Shown: in pieces, positions 35,099-43,076 of the stretch | How positions within the stretch are numbered: the first letter of the stretch is position 1 | Layout of the letters: each line of letters opens with the position of its first letter | Origin: Streptomyces sp. A 4/2 | GTDB lineage: Bacteria; Actinomycetota; Actinomycetes; Streptomycetales; Streptomycetaceae | Assembly: GCF_940670765.1 (NCBI RefSeq) | Contig: NZ_CALNVW010000050.1 | Coordinates: forward strand, 121,285-185,284 | Reading direction: 5' to 3' | Length of the DNA stretch: 64,000 bases | Notes under the pieces: generated by a model | What the model saw: only the letters and a program-made list of their open reading frames with translations | The model's database searches: none | Told to the model about the DNA's origin: nothing | Position numbers and translations under genes: made by a program

Positions 35099-35851
35099 TC
35101 AGCCCGTACGGTCCTCGCGCCGACCGGCTGCGACCCGGCCCGCGATGCCACGGAATCCCGCGTCGGCGCCGACCAGTCCTTCCCGCAGGGCCACGGCGAC
35201 GGCCTGGGTCCGGTTGGGGCAGTTCAGCTTCGACAGCACGATGGCCACCAGCCGCTTGGCGCTGTGTTCGGAGAACGCCAGCGCCTGCCCGATCTGTTTG
35301 TTGCTCCGCCCCTCGACGAGGAGTTCCAGCACGTGCTGCTCGCGCGCGGTCAGCAGTACGGCCGCCACACCGGCCATGGGGGTGACGTCGCCCTTGCGGG
35401 TCCGCTGCGCCGCCCGCGCCGTCGGCTCCATCACGAACCGTTCACCGCTCGCCAGCCGTTTGAGCGCGCAGCTCAGCCCGTCGGTGGTCAGGGCGTCCTG
35501 GTCCAGGATGCCGTCGCACGGCACGACCATCCCGGCAGCGGCCCGGTCCATCTCGGCCCCGGGGAGGACCAGCACCACCAGGATGCCGTTCTCACGGGCG
35601 ACCGCGGCGAGTTCGGCGGTCCACGCGTCCTCGCCGTGGCCCGATCCGTTCACGGACCACAGGATCAGCACATGGCAGGAGAGGATGAGCAACTGGATGG
35701 CGTCCTCGCGCGCCTCCGCCGCGAACTCCTCGGGTTCGAACACCGCGTAGCCGTCGACGCCCACGGCCTGTTCGAGCATCTGGGCAAGGCCGGTCCGGAC
35801 CACTTCACTCGTGGCAACGACGGCGGCCTTCAGTATTCCCGAGGCGTTCAT
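35099..35851 (-). CDS. LuxR-family regulator with an atypical receiver-like domain
   Basis: 250 aa. The C-terminal HTH is clear (LTAREQHVLELLVEGRSNKQIGQALAFSEHSAKRLVAIVLSKLNCPNRTQ, about 167-215). The N-terminal 130 residues resemble a NarL-type receiver in size and strand order (AAVVATSEVVRTGLAQML, QLLILSCHVLILWSVN), but the acidic pair (TSE) and the phospho-acceptor Asp (SCH) are missing. It therefore probably responds to a ligand or to protein contact rather than phosphorylation. It is convergent with LAL 3 and upstream of the first glycosyltransferase gene, in the same orientation but 194 bp away. Confidence 0.82.
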   Translation of the reverse strand: MNASGILKAAVVATSEVVRTGLAQMLEQAVGVDGYAVFEPEEFAAEAREDAIQLLILSCHVLILWSVNGSGHGEDAWTAELAAVARENGILVVLVLPGAEMDRAAAGMVVPCDGILDQDALTTDGLSCALKRLASGERFVMEPTARAAQRTRKGDVTPMAGVAAVLLTAREQHVLELLVEGRSNKQIGQALAFSEHSAKRLVAIVLSKLNCPNRTQAVAVALREGLVGADAGFRGIAGRVAAGRREDRTG

Positions 35852-36044
35852 GTCCTGCTCCCCCGCTCATCCCACTGCCCTCGCGGACCATGATCTTGCA
35901 CAGTAGGCGATTTCCGGCCCCGAGATGAGGGGCACCTGTTATTCGCCCCGCCGTACACACGGAGTTCATGTACTGACAGCGCGTCAGGGGGCTGGTTCCC
36001 GAAGCCGGAAATGAGACGAGGTGTCAGTCGGTACCGGCGGAAGA

Positions 36045-37250
36045 TCAGCCCCTGGCGCGTGCCTCGATGTAGTCCGCGGCGAGCGAGGGGCCATCGGTGG
36101 CGCGCAGGTCGTCGCTGAGCGAGCGGACCCGTGTACGTACCCCTTCGTCCGAAGCGAGGGTGGCCACGGCCGTGCGGAGCCGCTCGGCCGTGACCTCGGC
36201 GGGCGGCAGGTGCACGCCGAGGCCCAGCTCCGCCAGGCGCGAGGCGATGAGCCGCTGTTCGGGCATGTGGGGCAGTGCGACGACCGGCGTACCGAAGTAC
36301 ATCGACTCCATGACGCTGTTCATGCCCGCGTGGGACACGAACACGTCGGCCCGTTCCAGTACGGCGAGTTGAGGCACCCAGCGCATCAGCTGGATGTTGT
36401 CCGGTACCTCGCCGAGACCACCGAGGTCGAACTGCTCGCCCACCGACATGACCACGTGCCACGGCGTCCCGGTGAACGCCTCCACACAGGTGCGGACGAA
36501 CGCGTCCTGGTGGTCGTAGCTGAAGCTGCCCATCGACACCAGGACCACCGGCCGGTCCGGCGCGGGCGGCTGCCACTCCGGCTCCGTGGCCCGGCTGCCG
36601 ATGCACGTGCCGACGAACGCGAACCGGTCGTCGAAGGTCTCCTGGGCGGGCTGGAACCGGCGCGGCAGGAACACCAGGTTCGCTCCGTCCGCCGGGGCGT
36701 TGAACTCCTCCAGCGTCATGCCGTCGAGACCGTGTTCCGCCCAGAGCTGCCCCTGCTTCACGAAGAAGTCGATGATCGCCGGGTGGCTCCCGTCGATCTC
36801 GTCGGCGTACATCGCGCCGATCTGCTGGGTGAGTGAGTAGTGCTCGTTCGAGGCGAAGGTGGCGAACAGCTCGATCGCGGGCCGTTTCCACTTGCGGGCG
36901 AGCACGCGCCCCGCGGCGAAGGTGCTGACGTCGTAGAGCAGCACGTCCGGTACGTCCTCGGCGAACCCGGCCTCGTAGAGCGGCACGGTGGCGATGGCCT
37001 CGTCGATGGAGCGGACCGGCTCGTGCGCCAGATAGTCCGCGTCCACCGTGTCGGGCAGCTTGCGCGAGGCGAGCCACGACTCGTAGCGCAGTACGTCCGC
37101 ACCCGCCCCGGCGGCCAGCGGCGCGAAGCGCTCGTTGGTCGCGAACGTCACCCGGTGACCGCGCCGCACGAGCTCGGCGACGATCGGAAGGGTGGTGTTG
37201 ATGTGTCCGAATGCGGGAAACGGCAGAAACGCCACGTGGAGTTCCGACAT
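36045..37250 (-). CDS. Macrolide-type glycosyltransferase (OleD/MGT-like GT1) 1
   Basis: 401 aa. GT-B fold: N-terminal acceptor domain with the catalytic His in FPAFGHINTTLPIVAELVRRGHRV (about residues 9-32), and C-terminal donor-binding domain with VVLVSMGSFSYDH, WVPQLAVLERADVFVSHAGMNSVMESMYFGTPVVALPHMPEQ (nucleotide-sugar loop HAGxNS and PEQ). It resembles the macrolide glycosyltransferases that use UDP-glucose (OleD/MgtA type) as well as tailoring GTs, so its role is either aglycone glycosylation or self-protection. It is divergent from the methyltransferase gene, and the intervening promoter region contains a PimM-type box at 37303. Confidence 0.88.
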   Translation of the reverse strand: MSELHVAFLPFPAFGHINTTLPIVAELVRRGHRVTFATNERFAPLAAGAGADVLRYESWLASRKLPDTVDADYLAHEPVRSIDEAIATVPLYEAGFAEDVPDVLLYDVSTFAAGRVLARKWKRPAIELFATFASNEHYSLTQQIGAMYADEIDGSHPAIIDFFVKQGQLWAEHGLDGMTLEEFNAPADGANLVFLPRRFQPAQETFDDRFAFVGTCIGSRATEPEWQPPAPDRPVVLVSMGSFSYDHQDAFVRTCVEAFTGTPWHVVMSVGEQFDLGGLGEVPDNIQLMRWVPQLAVLERADVFVSHAGMNSVMESMYFGTPVVALPHMPEQRLIASRLAELGLGVHLPPAEVTAERLRTAVATLASDEGVRTRVRSLSDDLRATDGPSLAADYIEARARG

Positions 37251-37302
37251 GGCCGCAGCATGTCAGCACCCACCGCCCGCCGACCGGCCGCGCCGGTCAA
37301 CT

Positions 37303-37318
37303 CTGGGGAAATCACCAG
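37303..37318. promoter_or_regulatory. PAS-LuxR (PimM-type) operator, best match
   Basis: CTGGGGAAATCACCAG fits the published PAS-LuxR consensus CTVGGGAWWTCCCBAG in 15 of 16 positions (the only mismatch is A for C at position 12). It lies in the 212-bp divergent region between glycosyltransferase 1 (minus) and the methyltransferase (plus). It is probably bound by the regulator encoded at 25044-25952. Confidence 0.7.
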
Positions 37319-37462
37319 GCGGTTCGTGCACCCGCCGCCGCGGTTGCGGGAAACACCCGGACTCCGGCTCTTGTCCTGGATCCGGGTGCGGGCGTCGTGC
37401 TGGGTTGGGGGCCCACGGCCCCGGCCCCACCACCCCGGCCCCGACGGAGAGCGAGACGTTCC

Positions 37463-38134
37463 GTGACCCAATCAGCAGGGCACGCCGATGTGCGAGTGCC
37501 CGGCGGACACATGAGCCCCGGCCTGGAGGTCTTCTCCCGAGGGTGGCCCGACCAGGCACCCGACACGGTCTGCGGCTGGGGCTCCAGCGAGCCTCACACC
37601 CAGCTCGTCCGCAAGGAACTCGTGAACATCCTCGAAACGTACGAGGTGACCACGTTGAACGACGCCGGCTGCGGCGACCTCGCGTGGATGAGCACGCTCG
37701 ACCTCGGAGGGGTCGACTACACCGGGTACGACGTCCACGAGCGCGACTCCTGGCCCGAGTTGCGGCGCCGCGGGTTCCGGCTCGAAGTCGTCGACATCAC
37801 GGTGGACGAACCGCGCCCGGCCGACCTGCTGATCTGCCGGGACGTCTTCATCCATCTGCCGAACGACATGATCCTGGCCGCGCTCGAACGGTTCAGGAAG
37901 TCCTGCCGGCTGCTGCTCACCACCAGTTACACCAGCGATCCCGGCGTGGCACGGGGCGAGTTCACCAATTCCGACCGGATGGACGCGCCGAGCCTGCTGC
38001 ACGCGAAGCTCGACCTCGCGCTGCCGCCGTTCGGCCTGGGGACGCCGCTGGAGCGCATCCCCGAGGACTCGCCGAACAAGTACCTCGGCCTGTGGGACAT
38101 GTCGGCCGCCCCGGCGGCAGGAGCCACCCGATGA
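37463..38134 (+). CDS. Class I SAM-dependent methyltransferase
   Basis: 223 aa from GTG at 37463; the alternative ATG at 37511 would lose 16 residues. Rossmann motif LNDAGCGDLAWMSTLDLGGVDYTGYDVHER (SAM-binding motif I and acidic residue), then VDITVDEPRPADLLICRDVFIHLPNDMI (motif II/III) and KSCRLLLTTSYTSDP. The C-terminus ends GLWDMSAAPAAGATR. It is likely an O- or C-methyltransferase acting on the aglycone or a sugar; the substrate is not readable. Its stop overlaps the start of the MqnD-like gene by 4 nt, so the two are a two-gene operon under the PimM-type box at 37303. Confidence 0.8.
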   Translation: MTQSAGHADVRVPGGHMSPGLEVFSRGWPDQAPDTVCGWGSSEPHTQLVRKELVNILETYEVTTLNDAGCGDLAWMSTLDLGGVDYTGYDVHERDSWPELRRRGFRLEVVDITVDEPRPADLLICRDVFIHLPNDMILAALERFRKSCRLLLTTSYTSDPGVARGEFTNSDRMDAPSLLHAKLDLALPPFGLGTPLERIPEDSPNKYLGLWDMSAAPAAGATR

Positions 38135-39042
38135 CCACACCAGCCACACCGACTACCCCGGCCACACCGCTGACGCTCGCCCACTCGCCGTGTCCCAACG
38201 ACACCTTCGTCTTCCACGCGTGGACGTCGGGGCTGCTGCCGGGGGCGGTCCCGCCCGAGGTCACCCTCGCCGACATCGACGTCACCAACTCACTCGCCGA
38301 GAAAGGCGAGTTGGACGTGCTGAAGATCTCCTACGCGGCACTGCCCCGGGTGCTCGACCGGTATGCGCTGCTGCCCTGCGGCGGCGCACTCGGGCACGGC
38401 TGCGGGCCGCTGGTGCTCACCCGGGGAGTCCGCGACCCTGCGGACCTGGACGGCGGGACCGTCGCGATCCCCACGGAGCACTCCACCGCGTATCTGCTGT
38501 TCCGGCTGTGGGCCGAGCGGGCACTGCCCGGCGGCAGCGTACGGACCGTGGTGATGCCGTTCCACGAGATCATGCCGGCGGTCCGGGACGGCAGCGTGGA
38601 CGCCGGACTGGTCATCCACGAGGCGCGGTTCACCTTCCACACGTACGGACTGCACCGCGTCGTCGACCTCGGCGAGGCGTGGGAGGCCCGCACCGGGCTG
38701 CCCATCCCGCTCGGGGCCATCGTGGCCCGCAGGGATCTGGGTGCGGAGCGTCTGGCCGGGATCGCCGACGCGATCCGTGGTTCGGTCCGGTACGCCTGGG
38801 CGGATCCGGGTGCGTCCCGGGAGTACGTGCGCGCCCATGCGCAGGAGATGGAGACCGAGGTGCTGGACCAGCACATCGGTCTCTACGTCAACGCGTACAC
38901 CGAGGACCTCGGTGAGTCGGGCTACCAGGCGGTCCGCTCGCTGCTGGGCCTGGCCGCGAGGACGGGCGCGGTTCCGGCGCTCGCTCCGGGGGCACTCGAT
39001 CTGCCCGCCGTACACGGGAGCGGTTCCGCCGGCGCGGTCTGA
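38131..39042 (+). CDS. mqnD-like: MqnD homologue (1,4-dihydroxy-6-naphthoate synthase family) in the BGC
   Basis: 303 aa. Family hallmarks: LAHSPCPNDTFVFHAWTSGLL (residues about 16-36), DIDVTNSLAEKGELDVLKISYAALPRVLDRYALLPCGGALG, IPTEHSTAYLLFRLWAE, VMPFHEIMPAVRDGSVDAGLVIHEARFTFHTYGL (with the His of the IHE segment used as catalytic base in MqnD) and GLPIPLGAIVARRDL. MqnD converts cyclic dehypoxanthine futalosine to 1,4-dihydroxy-6-naphthoate. Elsewhere in Streptomyces mqnD sits with mqnB; here it is coupled to a methyltransferase and flanked by glycosyltransferases, which suggests a paralogue with a biosynthetic role. Whether another copy exists cannot be seen. Confidence 0.82.
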   Translation: MTTPATPTTPATPLTLAHSPCPNDTFVFHAWTSGLLPGAVPPEVTLADIDVTNSLAEKGELDVLKISYAALPRVLDRYALLPCGGALGHGCGPLVLTRGVRDPADLDGGTVAIPTEHSTAYLLFRLWAERALPGGSVRTVVMPFHEIMPAVRDGSVDAGLVIHEARFTFHTYGLHRVVDLGEAWEARTGLPIPLGAIVARRDLGAERLAGIADAIRGSVRYAWADPGASREYVRAHAQEMETEVLDQHIGLYVNAYTEDLGESGYQAVRSLLGLAARTGAVPALAPGALDLPAVHGSGSAGAV

Positions 39043-39049
39043 ACGGACC

Positions 39050-39103
39050 GGTGGGCCACGCGGGCACCGGCCTGCACCTGGTGCCGTGGCTGCGTGGCCC
39101 ACC
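39050..39103. terminator. Bidirectional cruciform-type terminator between MqnD-like and GT 2
   Basis: An outer perfect 12-bp inverted repeat (GGTGGGCCACGC and its complement GCGTGGCCCACC) encloses an inner GGCACC/GGTGCC stem. It lies between two convergent genes, 8 nt past the MqnD-like stop. A 17-bp tandem direct repeat of about three units follows at 39127-39177. Confidence 0.75.
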
Positions 39104-39126
39104 GGATCCGCCCGGCCGCCGGTCTG

Positions 39127-39177
39127 TTCCCATCGGCGGCCCGTTCCCACCGGCGGCCCGTTCCCACCGGCGGCCGG
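39127..39177. repeat. 17-bp direct repeat, three units
   Basis: Three head-to-tail copies of TTCCCAYCGGCGGCCCG at 39127, 39144 and 39161 (one or two changes), just past the stop of glycosyltransferase 2. Confidence 0.85.
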
Positions 39178-39179
39178 GC

Positions 39180-40502
39180 TCAGTTCGGGCCGGACATGAG
39201 CGACTCCAGCCGGTCGGCGACGCCGGGCGCTCCCGGCGCCGTCCGCACGGAACGGCTCATCTCCCGAGCGCGCCGCCCGGCGTCCGGATCGGCGGCCACC
39301 TCCTCGACGGCGGCCCGCAGCCCGTCGGCGTCGAGATCACCGGGGTGGAGCCACTGCCCCATGCCCAGGTCCCTCACCTGACGGGCAGTGGCGTGCTGGT
39401 CCCACTGCTGCGGCACCACCACGACGGGGACGCCCTGGTGGGCCGCCTCCATCAGGCTTCCGACACCGCCCTGGCAGACGAACACGGTGGCGTGTTCGAG
39501 CACCGCGAGATGCGGGATCCACTGATGTGCCTCGACGTTGGGCGGCAGCATCCCCAGCTCCGCCGGGTCCACTCCCCCGCCGAGCGTCATCACCACGTGC
39601 CAGGGCGTGTCCGCGAACGCCTTCGCGCACGTCCGGAAGAAGTCCGGGTGCTGGTTGGCGGTGGTACCGAGCGAGACCAGCAGCAGCGGTCCGGCGCCCG
39701 CCGGAGGTGTCCACCGCCCGCTGAAGTCCGACGCGCGCAGGCAGGGTCCGGCAAAGAGGTACTCGTCGCCGAAGGTGTCGCCCCGCATCTGGAACTCACG
39801 GGTGACGAAGGAGATGTCGAGCACCGCGTCGTCGCCGCTGGCCGGTCCGGTGGAGAGCAGGTCGCCCACCCCGGCCGCCGTGATACGGGCGGCGAGTTCG
39901 CCCCCCAGCTCGGCCAGCCGCGGATCGCCCGGATCGGGCGGGGTGTGCGTGGGATCGGCCTCGGTGCCGTTCTGCGGCACGTGACTGTTGGTGCCGAACC
40001 CCGCGTACGTCCGTACGGTCGGCACACCGTACTTCCGGCTCAGCACGGCGGCCGTGTCGGAGGCGAGCGCGTCGTGCACGATCAGGTCGGGCGGATCGTC
40101 GGCCACGCTGCCCAGCGCGGTCTCCAGGGGCGCGAAGCTCTCCCGCAGGAACGCGACCATCATGGTCGTCGCGGTCTCCTCCCCGCTCAGGGAGGCGGGG
40201 AACACCGAGGAGTACGGAACGACCCGCGCACCGGTCTCGGCGACCCGGTCGGCGAGCCGGTCGGCCACGACGTAGGTGACGCGATGTCCGCGCCGGATCA
40301 GCTCCTCGACCATGCCGAGGGAGGCCTTGAGGTGGCTGTACGCGGGGAAGCCGAACCAGAGGATGTGCCGGGACACGGGCGCTTCGGACACCGTCACTTC
40401 GGACCTCGGCACTTCGGACAGGGGCACTTCAGGCAGGGGCACTTCAGGCAGGGCCGCTTCAGGCAGGGGCGCCGTGGACCGCGGCTCGCTAGGCAGGGAC
40501 AT
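39180..40502 (-). CDS. Macrolide-type glycosyltransferase 2 with a repetitive N-terminal extension
   Basis: 440 aa from the ATG at 40502, which has GAGGAG about 8 nt upstream. The first ~42 residues carry six 5-aa repeats (PEAAL, PEVPL, PEVPL, SEVPR, SEVTV, SEAPV), absent from ordinary GTs. The GT-B core then begins RHILWFGFPAYSHLKASLGMVEELI (catalytic His in AYSHL), and the donor domain has LLVSLGTTANQ, WIPHLAVLEHATVFVCQGGVGSLMEAAHQGVPVVVVPQQWDQ. It resembles MGT-type macrolide glycosyltransferases. Its start overlaps the 3' end of the Gfo/Idh gene by 14 nt, so it is in an operon with that 3-ketoreductase. Confidence 0.87.
   Translation of the reverse strand: MSLPSEPRSTAPLPEAALPEVPLPEVPLSEVPRSEVTVSEAPVSRHILWFGFPAYSHLKASLGMVEELIRRGHRVTYVVADRLADRVAETGARVVPYSSVFPASLSGEETATTMMVAFLRESFAPLETALGSVADDPPDLIVHDALASDTAAVLSRKYGVPTVRTYAGFGTNSHVPQNGTEADPTHTPPDPGDPRLAELGGELAARITAAGVGDLLSTGPASGDDAVLDISFVTREFQMRGDTFGDEYLFAGPCLRASDFSGRWTPPAGAGPLLLVSLGTTANQHPDFFRTCAKAFADTPWHVVMTLGGGVDPAELGMLPPNVEAHQWIPHLAVLEHATVFVCQGGVGSLMEAAHQGVPVVVVPQQWDQHATARQVRDLGMGQWLHPGDLDADGLRAAVEEVAADPDAGRRAREMSRSVRTAPGAPGVADRLESLMSGPN
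40381..40470. repeat. 15-bp tandem repeat encoding the N-terminal repeats of GT 2
   Basis: Six degenerate 15-bp units, for example ACTTCAGGCAGGGGC, run head to tail on the plus strand (40381-40470) and are read on the minus strand as five-residue blocks of the PEVPL type. They lie just inside the GT 2 start. The unit length keeps the frame. Confidence 0.9.
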
Positions 40503-41523
40503 GAGCGCTCCTCGCGTCGTGGACCGCCGACGGCCCGGCCGGGTCCGCGGCGCCCGCCCGGCGGACCACCGATTCGAGCAGCGTCGCCTGGCGCACGGCG
40601 TCCGTGCCGTGCCGCCGGTGCCCCGACGGGTCGGCGCAGGCCTCGGCGAAGGTGGTGACCGCGCCGAGGAACTGGTCGGCGGCGGGCAGCACACGCTCCT
40701 CCCTGGAGTCCGCGCGGTGCAGCCGGATCACCGGCCGCGTCGTGGGGGGCGGGGTGAAGGCCCAGTCCACCTCGATCCGGCCCTCGCTGCCCCACACCGC
40801 GTACGTGTTGCGGTAGGCGTGGGTCAGCCCGAAGTCGCACTGGGCGGTGAGCCCGGCGCTGTCGGCCAGCAGCACCGAGCCGGAGACGTCGACCCCGCTG
40901 TCCGGGTCGTACCGCAGTCGCGCGCCCAGCACACCGATGCCGTCGCCGAGGTGGAGCTGGGCGAGCCGGACGGGGTAGCAGCCGGTCTCCCGCAGCGCGC
41001 CGCCCGCGAGTTCACGGCTGTACCTGATGAGTCCGGAGTCGGCCCGCGGGATTCCGAACGAGGCGCTGACCACCTGGGGTTCCCCGATGACGCCGTCGGC
41101 GATCAGTTCGCGCACCCGGTCGTGCTGGGGGTGCCCGAGGAAGGCGAAGTTCTCCATGAACGCGAGCCCCGCGGTCTCCGCCGTCCGCACCAGTGCGGTG
41201 GCCGCTGCCGCACTGGTGGTCAGCGACTTCTCCACCAGGACGTGCTTACCGGCGCGCAGGGCGGCCTCGGCCCACTCCTCGTGCAGGGCGTTCGGCAGCG
41301 GAATGTAGACGGCAGCCACGTCCTCACGCGCGAGCAGCCGCTCGTACCCGGTCACGGCCTCGCAGTCGAAGGCGTCGGCGAAGGCCCGCGCCTTCTCCGG
41401 GGTGCGGCTCGCGACGGCCACCAGCCGCAGCCCGGCGCAGCGTCGGATGGCCGGTACGGTGCGCCGCCAGGCGATGTCGGCGGCGCCGAGCACCGCGATG
41501 CCGACAGGCTCGATGTCAGACAT
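40489..41523 (-). CDS. Gfo/Idh/MocA oxidoreductase, likely NDP-hexose 3-ketoreductase
   Basis: 344 aa. N-terminal Rossmann GIAVLGAADIAWRRTVPAIRRCAGLRLVAVASRTPEKARAFADAFDC (about 8-55), the EKP-like motif AGKHVLVEKSLTTSAAAATAL (about 90-110; the usual Pro is Ser), and the C-terminal substrate domain with GETGCYP-like GALRETGCYPVRLAQLHLG. This subgroup reduces the 3-keto group of NDP-4-keto-2,6-dideoxyhexoses. The 2,3-dehydratase that would precede it is not in the window. It is divergent from glycosyltransferase 3 across 270 bp with a PimM-type box at 41664. Confidence 0.85.
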   Translation of the reverse strand: MSDIEPVGIAVLGAADIAWRRTVPAIRRCAGLRLVAVASRTPEKARAFADAFDCEAVTGYERLLAREDVAAVYIPLPNALHEEWAEAALRAGKHVLVEKSLTTSAAAATALVRTAETAGLAFMENFAFLGHPQHDRVRELIADGVIGEPQVVSASFGIPRADSGLIRYSRELAGGALRETGCYPVRLAQLHLGDGIGVLGARLRYDPDSGVDVSGSVLLADSAGLTAQCDFGLTHAYRNTYAVWGSEGRIEVDWAFTPPPTTRPVIRLHRADSREERVLPAADQFLGAVTTFAEACADPSGHRRHGTDAVRQATLLESVVRRAGAADPAGPSAVHDARSAHVPA

Positions 41524-41663
41524 GTCCCCCCACGGGGTTTCGGTGGCCGACCGGGCCAGGCTTCGGCCGGACCGTTCCCCGGCCGGACCACGCCTCTGGC
41601 CGGCGTGATGTGCGGCCCATCCTGGACCGCCGTGGTCACCGTGGCACCGGCCGTGCCCGGAGT

Positions 41664-41679
41664 CTGCGACTTTCCCCAG
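41664..41679. promoter_or_regulatory. PAS-LuxR (PimM-type) operator, divergent Gfo/GT 3 region
   Basis: CTGCGACTTTCCCCAG matches CTVGGGAWWTCCCBAG in 13 of 16 positions, and the right half-site is perfect. It shares ACTCTGGGGAAA with the site at 37303 when read on the other strand. It lies in the promoter region shared by the 3-ketoreductase and glycosyltransferase 3. Confidence 0.55.
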
Positions 41680-41793
41680 AGTGCGGCACCAGGCACGGCG
41701 TCCGCCCAGGTCATCGGGGGTCGCGACACTAGGGTTCGGCTCACCCCCGGGCCCGCGGCGGCCGGCCCGGGGACCAGCCACCGGAGGTCTCCC

Positions 41794-43017
41794 GTGCGCG
41801 TGCTGTTCTCCGTGTCGTCCTGGCCCACCCACTACGCCGCGGCCGTACCGCTGGGCTGGGCCCTGCAGGCGGGCGGGCGCGAGGTGCGGGTGCTGTGCCC
41901 GCCCTCGCAGTCCGGGCCGGTCACCCGGGCAGGTCTGCTGCCGGTGCCGGTGCTCGACGGCATGGACGTGGCGGTGCACAACCGGATGAGTTACGTACGG
42001 GAGGCGCTGCGCGGCGAGTGGGCGTACCCCTGGCTGCCCCTCCACCCGCTGACCGGTGCCCCGATGTCGGCGCTCGGTGACTTCGACCTCGCGGAGTACC
42101 GGCGGACCGTCGAGCCGCAGTACGCGCGCCGCTCCGCCCACGGGCACGACGAGGCGGTCCGGTTCGCCCGGCGCTGGCGCCCCGATGCCGTGGTGCACGA
42201 CCCGGTGAGTACCGAAGGGCTGCTCGCCGCACGGGTGTTGGGCATCCCGGCGGCGCTCGCCCTGTGGGGCCCGGTCGGCACGCACGAGGACCGCGGTCTC
42301 GACATCCTGCCGCAGGACCTCGGCCATTCCTTCGAGCGGTACGGCTGTGCGCCCTTCGGCGCCGATGCGATCGAGTACGTCATCGACCCCTGTCCGTCCG
42401 CGCTCCGGCCGCCCGTGCGCGGTGAGCGGCTGCCGGTGCGCTTCGTCCCGTACAACGGCGGTGGGGTGGCTCCGGAGTGGCTGGGCGCGGCGGGCCGGAC
42501 CCGGCCCCGGATCGCGGTGACCTGGTCCACCGCGCTCACCTCGATGTCCGGTCCGCGCTCCTACCTGCTGCCGCGGATCGTCGAGGCGCTCAGCGGTCTC
42601 GACGCCGAGCTGGTCCTCACCGCGACCAGGGACGACGTGGCGGCGCTCGGTGACGTACCGCCGGACGTCCGGGTGCTGGAGCGCTGTCCGCTGCGGCTGC
42701 TGCTCGACCACTGCGACCTGGTGGTGCACCACGGAGGCGCGGGCAGCACGATGACCGCGCTGGCCGCCGGGGTGCCGCAGCTGGCGATCACCTTCGCCAC
42801 CGAGCAGACCCGCGTCGCGGAACGGCTGACCGGCGCCGGGGCCGGGCTCCGGCTGTCCGGGCATCCGGCGGACGCGGAGTCCATCCGTGCGGCGGCCGTG
42901 GAACTGCTCGGCGAGCCGCGCTACCTGAAGGCAGCGGCCGGGCTGCGCGAGGACAACCTCCGGCGACCGACACCCGTCGAACTCGCGGCCCGGATGGAGG
43001 AGTTGGCACGCGGCTGA
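41794..43017 (+). CDS. Glycosyltransferase 3 (secondary-metabolite GT1 type)
   Basis: 407 aa, GTG start at 41794 with GGAGG about 5 nt upstream. It starts VRVLFSVSSWPTHYAAAVPLGWALQAGGREVRVLC, the pattern of deoxysugar-transferring GTs (UrdGT2, DesVII and EryCIII relatives). The donor domain shows LERCPLRLLLDHCDLVVHHGGAGSTMTALAAGVPQLAITFATEQ (HHGGAGS motif). Such enzymes use TDP-deoxysugars made by the surrounding genes. It is convergent with the RfbH-like gene. The GT subfamily differs from GT 1 and GT 2, suggesting different sugars or positions. Confidence 0.88.
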   Translation: MRVLFSVSSWPTHYAAAVPLGWALQAGGREVRVLCPPSQSGPVTRAGLLPVPVLDGMDVAVHNRMSYVREALRGEWAYPWLPLHPLTGAPMSALGDFDLAEYRRTVEPQYARRSAHGHDEAVRFARRWRPDAVVHDPVSTEGLLAARVLGIPAALALWGPVGTHEDRGLDILPQDLGHSFERYGCAPFGADAIEYVIDPCPSALRPPVRGERLPVRFVPYNGGGVAPEWLGAAGRTRPRIAVTWSTALTSMSGPRSYLLPRIVEALSGLDAELVLTATRDDVAALGDVPPDVRVLERCPLRLLLDHCDLVVHHGGAGSTMTALAAGVPQLAITFATEQTRVAERLTGAGAGLRLSGHPADAESIRAAAVELLGEPRYLKAAAGLREDNLRRPTPVELAARMEELARG

Positions 43018-43037
43018 CTCCCCGGCCGGACGGGGAG
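43018..43037. terminator. Short GC hairpin between convergent GT 3 and the 3-dehydratase
   Basis: CTCCCCG, a 6-nt loop, then CGGGGAG: seven paired bases directly after the GT 3 stop. This is a weak to moderate bidirectional terminator candidate. Confidence 0.45.
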
Positions 43038-43076
43038 CGAGCAGGCGCCCGCCCGCCCGCCTCCCATCTGTTCAGC

